Assembly: GCA_024653985.1 (NCBI GenBank)
Contig: JANLIS010000099.1
Location: 1 to 10,848, forward strand
Source: Candidatus Roizmanbacteria bacterium
GTDB taxonomy: Bacteria > Patescibacteriota > Microgenomatia > UBA1406 > GWC2-37-13
Length of the DNA stretch: 10,848 bases
Direction: 5' to 3'
Under the pieces are notes generated by a model. That model searched no databases. It saw only the letters and a list, made by a program, of their open reading frames with translations, and had not been told where the DNA came from. The translations under genes were made by a program, and so were the position numbers. Positions 7,067 to 10,848 of this stretch are shown here, piece by piece (the stretch's first letter is position 1; each line of letters begins with the position of its first letter).

Positions 7067-8791
7067 ATGCTTGAGCTCCCAAAAAGGCACATTACGGATA
7101 TTCACTTCGATAAAAGAAACAATGGTTATGAAAAACTTCCTTTACCTTTAAAAAATAATTTCCCTGATGAAAATATTCAAGAATTATTTGATTTTATAGT
7201 TATGACTGATCCCATTCGAAGAGGGGAAATTTTAAGTCCAAGAATAGATCCTTTAAGAGTAAGAACGGTTATTAAAAATATGAATCAATTATTTAAAGAT
7301 AATATTCGTCGTAAACCTACCGGTGAAAGGATGCTTTTCGGCTCAACTTCAAATATCGATGCCGTTTCGTACTTAAGAGATGAAAATGCTCAAAGAAAAA
7401 TAGACAATGCATTAAATGATGCAATTACGGAAGGTACTGCTTTAGGTAAAAATCGAAATGATGTTATTGAGGAAATTTCTAATATAATTGATACTCCTGA
7501 TGAAAATGCTAAAACACTGCCTTCAAAGGTAAAAACCAAAGCCGAAGTGGTCGGTTTTGTCTTAAGAATATTTAACCACCCCGGAGGCAGAATCAAAATA
7601 GCCGACCTGGATAATAAGCCGGGATCAGCCAAGGAATTGGAAAAATGGATCGAAACGGTTTTTGAAGTTGATATGACAAAAGTTGGAGGTGCCGCTGCCC
7701 AAATAGCAGATCTTCTTAATCAACTCGGAGAGCCAAAAATCATTATGCATTCTCAATTTGCCTCATCCAGGCAGGTTCAAGCATTTAAGAATGGACCTTA
7801 TTTCTTTTCTACTACTTCGGAAGATCAAATCAAAATAACAAACAAGGAAGATGCTTCAAATGAAGATGATCCTACCAAAGTTAATCAGGTGATTGAACGT
7901 AAAACAAATGTATCAGTGCAATTTGAAGGCAGGACAATTATGTCTTCAAAATCTGACCGATTTATTTTTTTAGGTGATTATTATGATAAAGATGGAAAAA
8001 CTGTTAATACCGATCCCATCTTGCCATTTCCCGACGCAGTTTTGCAACAATTTAAAGCATTAGGCATAAAGAAATTTTTTACGACCGCTCCAACTTATTT
8101 ACAGAGATGTAAGAATTATGCCGAATATAAAAAATTTTCAAAAAAATTATTCGATCAATTTCAAATATTAAAGCAACAGGGGGTAGAGATACTATATGAA
8201 TTTTCCGGTGAAACTACTGATATCAGCTATTTGAGGGATGTTCTGAAAGATAATATTGCCAGCTTTAGTTTAAATAATATCGAATTAATTAAGCTTGTGA
8301 AAGCAATAAAAGACCATGATGACATTAATCTTGAAGTCAAAGATGGAAGTGATCCTATGAGCGTTTATAATAATGCTGTTGTGTTAGCTAAGTATTTAAA
8401 CGTCGATAGAGTCCATGTTCACGGTCATAATATTGATATTTCTGTTCGAAAAAATGCTACAAAAGATGATATGAAAAACGAAGTTGGATCTTTGATGTAC
8501 GCTAAAAAAATTGTCACCGAATGGATTCGCGGCGTATTTTCCAACCAAAATACAGAACATAATGTACTATCTGGATTATTAAAATTTGAAGGTTATATAG
8601 ACTTGCTAAATTTTGCTGAACAACTTGGGCAAGACAGTTTAATTGAAAAAGGTTACTATCAAGTTGACGATGGTTATTCCGTAGCTGCAATAGTAAGTAA
8701 GTGGGTTTATAATACCCCGGAAATTACGACCAGCTCTGGAGATATTGTTGCCATCGTCGCCGCCATCCACGCTCTTCATAAGCAACAGTAA
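7067..8791 (+). CDS. ADP-dependent phosphofructokinase/glucokinase family protein
   Basis: The C-terminal two thirds match the ADP-dependent sugar kinase family (PF04587, ribokinase-like fold), known from archaeal modified glycolysis and animal ADPGK, which phosphorylates glucose or fructose 6-phosphate using ADP. Motifs in order: FGSTSNIDAV (91-100, sugar-site NxD), VGGAAAQIADLL (206-217), YEFSG (377-381), SFSLNNIELIKL (399-410), DRVHVHGHN (447-455) and TTSSGD (554-559), which replaces the usual GxGD loop but keeps the catalytic aspartate Asp559. At 574 residues it is longer than the usual roughly 450. The extra length is an 80-90-residue N-terminal region and acidic insertions such as NKEDASNEDDP (259-269). 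The sugar substrate cannot be assigned. With PckA and the aminotransferase it suggests a central-carbon cluster. An ADP-dependent kinase is uncommon in bacteria. Confidence 0.8.
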   Translation: MLELPKRHITDIHFDKRNNGYEKLPLPLKNNFPDENIQELFDFIVMTDPIRRGEILSPRIDPLRVRTVIKNMNQLFKDNIRRKPTGERMLFGSTSNIDAVSYLRDENAQRKIDNALNDAITEGTALGKNRNDVIEEISNIIDTPDENAKTLPSKVKTKAEVVGFVLRIFNHPGGRIKIADLDNKPGSAKELEKWIETVFEVDMTKVGGAAAQIADLLNQLGEPKIIMHSQFASSRQVQAFKNGPYFFSTTSEDQIKITNKEDASNEDDPTKVNQVIERKTNVSVQFEGRTIMSSKSDRFIFLGDYYDKDGKTVNTDPILPFPDAVLQQFKALGIKKFFTTAPTYLQRCKNYAEYKKFSKKLFDQFQILKQQGVEILYEFSGETTDISYLRDVLKDNIASFSLNNIELIKLVKAIKDHDDINLEVKDGSDPMSVYNNAVVLAKYLNVDRVHVHGHNIDISVRKNATKDDMKNEVGSLMYAKKIVTEWIRGVFSNQNTEHNVLSGLLKFEGYIDLLNFAEQLGQDSLIEKGYYQVDDGYSVAAIVSKWVYNTPEITTSSGDIVAIVAAIHALHKQQ

Positions 8792-8810
8792 TAATAGTGA
8801 TTATTTTTTT
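8790..8810 (+). terminator. Weak candidate terminator after the ADP-dependent kinase gene
   Basis: AATAAT (8790-8795) and ATTATT (8800-8805) can pair around a 4-base loop, followed by five more T residues. The stem is purely A/T and weak, so this is tentative. It is the only hairpin-plus-T-run in the 37-base gap between these convergent genes. Confidence 0.3.
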
Positions 8811-8828
8811 GCTTTGTGGAGCAAGCTA

Positions 8829-10178
8829 TTAATCTTCCTCTAGCTCATCCTCAAGTGTTCTTGCTTGGATTATTTGATCTGTTAATAAACTTCCCTTACG
8901 CCATAAATTTTGCTGTCTGATTCCCTCTTTAATTACTTGAATAATTAATGGTGTAACTCCAACAAATTCAAACATTTTTCCGCGCTCTTTCGCATAGCTA
9001 AAGATGTTGTTGTTCAAAGGCTCTCGTGAGTCGGAAATATAAAATTTAATTCTGATATTTTTACTTTCTGCCATTTTAATTATTTCGGTTATATTTTTTT
9101 CCCATGTAGAATCTTTTGTTAACCTTGCATGTCCTAACATAATAGTGATACTTTTTACACCCGCATTGGCTTCGACTAATTTTTTAACAACTCCCTTCAT
9201 TGTTTTAAATGAAGCTGCTTCGTCATCGTATAATAATAGATTTTTATTCTTAATATTTTTTATTTGAGAAGGAATTAAATCTTTAAAGAACAAATCACCT
9301 GATATCGGATCACGGTCTTTTTCAAAATTAACTCTGTTTTCTATTTCTAAATATTCTTGTATTTTCTTTGCACCCATATTTCTACCCTTATCAGGGCGAA
9401 TGAACGTATATTCTTTTGGATTAAATACTTCACCTAATTCTGCTAGGCCTTCCTTAAATTTATTTACCATCAGTTTCCAAAGTGAGATTGCAGCAAAAGA
9501 GATTTTATATTCTGCTGCCCATGCTGGTGCACCTGACGAATGTGTTTCAAAATTTTTAATTTCATCAAAATTTTGAGATAATATTTCGATATTACTTGCT
9601 GCCGTCATTGCCTGTTCTGTAAAAATTATTTCACCAGTTTCTTTTTTAAGCTTTGCATTTTTATCTTCCCGTTGCCCCCCCATAAAGGGAGCGATTAAAA
9701 TGATTTTTTTTACTTCTGGATATTTTCTATATTTTGAAGCAAGTCTATTAACCATTACATAGTCTTCAGGGGTGATGGGAGAGGCTACAATGAATACTGT
9801 TTCGGGCACTTTGTCATTTAATATTTTAACTCTATCTTCAATATCGCCTGGATAAGGGATAGCTGTATATTCTGTTATTTTGTCTTTTCCAATTTCACTT
9901 TCAGTCAAATTAACATATAATTCAGCCGCGTAGTCGTGATCATTTTGAGGATTAGAAACTATTACTATTTGATAATTGGTTGGATCGTTTATCTCAATTT
10001 TTTTATCTATTTTATCTTGTAATTGACGTGAATATTTCCAGTGTAATGCCGGAGCACGATAATATAACCACCTGCCGTCACGAAGAATCGGTAAAGTTTC
10101 CTTAACAACAGCACTTTTTGGAAGATGTCTAAAGCCAGGTGCTTTTTCACCATTTCCAACACGACCTTCTATACTCAT
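8829..10178 (-). CDS. Divergent PRPP-synthetase-like phosphoribosyltransferase-fold protein
   Basis: The 449-residue product aligns by motif order with ribose-phosphate pyrophosphokinase (ATP + ribose 5-phosphate to PRPP + AMP): APFMGGQREDK (163-173, for PYxPYxRQDR), FETHSSG (210-216, for the DLH catalytic-histidine segment), IRPDKGRNMG (260-269, for SPDxGG), LLLYDDEAASFKT (314-326, for the VDDMIDTAGT ribose-phosphate loop), GHARLT (349-354) and YISDSREPL (380-388). The acidic DD pair and the histidine persist, but DTAGT is ASFKT, so ribose-5-phosphate binding may be changed and true PRPP synthesis is doubtful. It is over 100 residues longer than usual, with an N-terminal extension containing GRWLYYRAPALHWKYSRQLQ and an acidic C-terminus. 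ATG 10178 is chosen because a promoter lies just upstream. An in-frame TTG at 10256 would add 26 plausible-looking residues but lacks any signal. Confidence 0.7.
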   Translation of the reverse strand: MSIEGRVGNGEKAPGFRHLPKSAVVKETLPILRDGRWLYYRAPALHWKYSRQLQDKIDKKIEINDPTNYQIVIVSNPQNDHDYAAELYVNLTESEIGKDKITEYTAIPYPGDIEDRVKILNDKVPETVFIVASPITPEDYVMVNRLASKYRKYPEVKKIILIAPFMGGQREDKNAKLKKETGEIIFTEQAMTAASNIEILSQNFDEIKNFETHSSGAPAWAAEYKISFAAISLWKLMVNKFKEGLAELGEVFNPKEYTFIRPDKGRNMGAKKIQEYLEIENRVNFEKDRDPISGDLFFKDLIPSQIKNIKNKNLLLYDDEAASFKTMKGVVKKLVEANAGVKSITIMLGHARLTKDSTWEKNITEIIKMAESKNIRIKFYISDSREPLNNNIFSYAKERGKMFEFVGVTPLIIQVIKEGIRQQNLWRKGSLLTDQIIQARTLEDELEED

Positions 10179-10187
10179 AAGCCGTTT

Positions 10188-10216
10188 ATTGTAATATAAA
10201 TTACATATATTTTCAA
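10188..10216 (-). promoter_or_regulatory. Promoter of the PRPP-synthetase-like gene
   Basis: On the minus strand, TTGAAA (10216-10211), exactly 17 bases, then TACAAT (10193-10188) match the sigma-70 consensus at five of six positions each. The transcription start would be near 10181, three bases before ATG 10178, the same near-leaderless geometry as the radical SAM and pckA genes. It decides the start codon against TTG 10256. Confidence 0.55.
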
Positions 10217-10287
10217 CGTCCGAACAATCTAAGTAGATCTTTTCAAGCCAAGCCAATACAACCGCGTCAGTTGGATGAGGCTAAAAA

Positions 10288-10368
10288 TTACGAATATTTT
10301 TTGACCAAGAAACCGCCAACGATAACTGAAACAATAAGAGCTAGTAAATACCATGATAAATTGTCCAT
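10288..10368 (-). CDS. 26-residue single-pass membrane miniprotein
   Basis: The frame encodes MDNLSWYLLALIVSVIVGG followed by FLVKKYS. An acidic N-terminus, one hydrophobic helix (about residues 5-22) and a KK-containing C-terminus predict a single membrane span with the C-terminus in the cytoplasm. No domain is recognisable. It is called because the composition is strongly membrane-like and its ATG starts one base after the stop of the preceding small membrane-protein gene (TAG, T, ATG), a layout typical of translational coupling. The PRPP-synthetase-like gene lies downstream on the same strand, 109 bases from this stop to its ATG. Confidence 0.5.
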   Translation of the reverse strand: MDNLSWYLLALIVSVIVGGFLVKKYS

Positions 10369-10369
10369 A

Positions 10370-10513
10370 CTATTCGCTTACAACATAACTAATAACATAG
10401 GAAATTATAGTCATTATTAATCCTAAAGTAAATAACCTTAAAGAAAACTGTTTCTCTGATAGAAATTGGCTAAAAATTAACGCTGTTGCAATAATGTTCC
10501 CCAAATCCATCAT
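10370..10513 (-). CDS. Small hydrophobic membrane protein, probably 5'-frameshifted
   Basis: From ATG 10513 the frame gives 47 residues (MMDLGNIIATALIFSQFLSE, then KQFSLRLFTLGLIMTIISYV and a short tail), with two hydrophobic segments (about 6-18 and 26-44) around a short polar turn, predicting a two-helix hairpin. The family is not identified. The same frame stays open for about 20 more codons upstream (through KLFRSKFAEK) without a usual start codon. In another frame an ATG at 10572, 5 bases after a TATTAT box, reads MRLSKIIDPK as far as an A5 run at 10542-10546. One extra base there would join both parts into a 67-residue protein. The gene is therefore either frameshifted, read by slippage, or started at 10513. 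It precedes the 26-residue gene by one base. Confidence 0.5.
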   Translation of the reverse strand: MMDLGNIIATALIFSQFLSEKQFSLRLFTLGLIMTIISYVISYVVSE

Positions 10514-10577
10514 CTTTTCGGCAAATTTTGAACGAAATAACTTTTTGGATCTATTATTTTTGATAATCTCATCCTAA

Positions 10578-10583
10578 ATAATA
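10578..10583 (-). promoter_or_regulatory. -10 box for the small membrane-protein pair
   Basis: TATTAT on the minus strand ends 5 bases before ATG 10572, the same arrangement as at the HAD-family gene. No clear -35 box is present. It supports 10572 as the original start of the frameshifted small gene. Confidence 0.35.
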
Positions 10584-10653
10584 TTTCCAACACTGTCTAC
10601 CGCTTATAACCTACAAAAGTAAAGTTTTAGATTGTTACAGAAGTATAAAAAAG

Positions 10654-10848
10654 TCAATATATACCTAACAATGAAGTAATGTCTTTGAAGTTAAATGTAC
10701 CATCATTATTAAGATCAAACGGTAATAGCGGTTTAAATTTTATTATATTACCCTCTCTTTTGAACACAATAAATTCCTGCCTTGGTAGGTGATAGGGTTT
10801 TAGTAAAACTACCCTGTATAGCTCGTCTAATGCAATATTTTGGATATC
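10654..10848 (-). CDS. 3' end of a gene ending in a dockerin/EF-hand-like calcium loop (partial)
   Basis: A minus-strand frame enters from the right edge and ends at TGA 10656-10654, giving 64 C-terminal residues. Near the end, FDLNNDGTFNFKDITSLLG contains a 12-residue EF-hand-type loop (Asp45, Asn47, Asp49, Gly50, Asn53, Asp56), followed by a short helix, as in one half of a type I dockerin repeat. Such loops often end secreted or surface proteins in uncultured bacteria and bind calcium. Only one repeat is visible, so a functional cohesin-binding dockerin is not shown. The preceding segment (RQEFIVFKREGNIIKF) looks like beta strands. The stop lies 81 bases before the next minus-strand ATG. 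No clear terminator follows. Confidence 0.6.
   Translation of the reverse strand, partial: DIQNIALDELYRVVLLKPYHLPRQEFIVFKREGNIIKFKPLLPFDLNNDGTFNFKDITSLLGIY

Noticed and set aside
7390-7632. Minus-strand 80-codon frame inside the ADP-dependent kinase gene
   Set aside because: It is a shadow frame. The plus-strand frame carries the conserved family motifs.
10179-10256. TTG 10256 as start of the PRPP-synthetase-like gene
   Set aside because: The 26 extra residues look plausible and the frame is open, but no -10 box or ribosome site precedes TTG, whereas ATG 10178 has a well-spaced promoter. It is kept as an alternative.
1-10848. Recoded TGA (glycine) as in some CPR lineages
   Set aside because: pdxS and the HAD-family gene end naturally at TGA, and no conserved frame contains an internal TGA.
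1-10848. tRNA, rRNA, riboswitch, CRISPR array or insertion sequence
   Set aside because: No cloverleaf, repeat array, transposase frame or recognisable riboswitch core was seen. The gaps are too short for most of these.

Overview
The window looks like a piece of a small, AT-rich bacterial genome, probably from the Candidate Phyla Radiation (Patescibacteria, Microgenomates-like). This is inferred from gene content, the near absence of Shine-Dalgarno sites, and -10 boxes lying 5-15 bases before start codons. No taxonomic marker gene is present. TAA, TAG and TGA all end convincing genes, so TGA is not recoded. Every gene of known type is metabolic. No phage, integrase, CRISPR array, rRNA or tRNA is visible.

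Left part (1-3258): the 3' tail of an unidentified gene, then a near-consensus promoter driving a COG0731-like radical SAM protein, pdxS and pdxT (the two subunits of the ribose-5-phosphate-dependent PLP synthase). Converging on pdxT with a 4-base overlap is a YggS/PLPBP-family PLP-binding homeostasis protein. A PLP-dependent aspartate-type aminotransferase lies further right, so four genes here concern PLP supply, handling or use.

Middle (3259-8791): a divergent promoter region, a HAD-superfamily phosphatase-like protein, ATP-type PEP carboxykinase (pckA), the aminotransferase, and a kinase of the ADP-dependent phosphofructokinase/glucokinase family. The aminotransferase could supply oxaloacetate from aspartate, PckA would convert it to PEP, and the ADP-dependent kinase would act at the sugar-phosphate end of glycolysis. 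Two palindromic repeats have invaded pckA. A perfect 20-bp palindrome is read in frame inside the gene. A 61-bp REPIN/MITE-like double hairpin supplies its last four residues and stop codon, and reaches to 3 bases from the -10 box of the aminotransferase gene.

Right part (8829-10848, all minus strand): a long, divergent PRPP-synthetase-like protein. Upstream of it lie two tiny membrane-protein genes separated by one base, the first apparently frameshifted at an A5 run. Beyond them is the 3' end of a gene whose product ends in a dockerin/EF-hand-like calcium loop. This tiny-protein/PRPP-synthetase-like block is the least familiar part of the window. No gene-free stretch exceeds about 110 bases.
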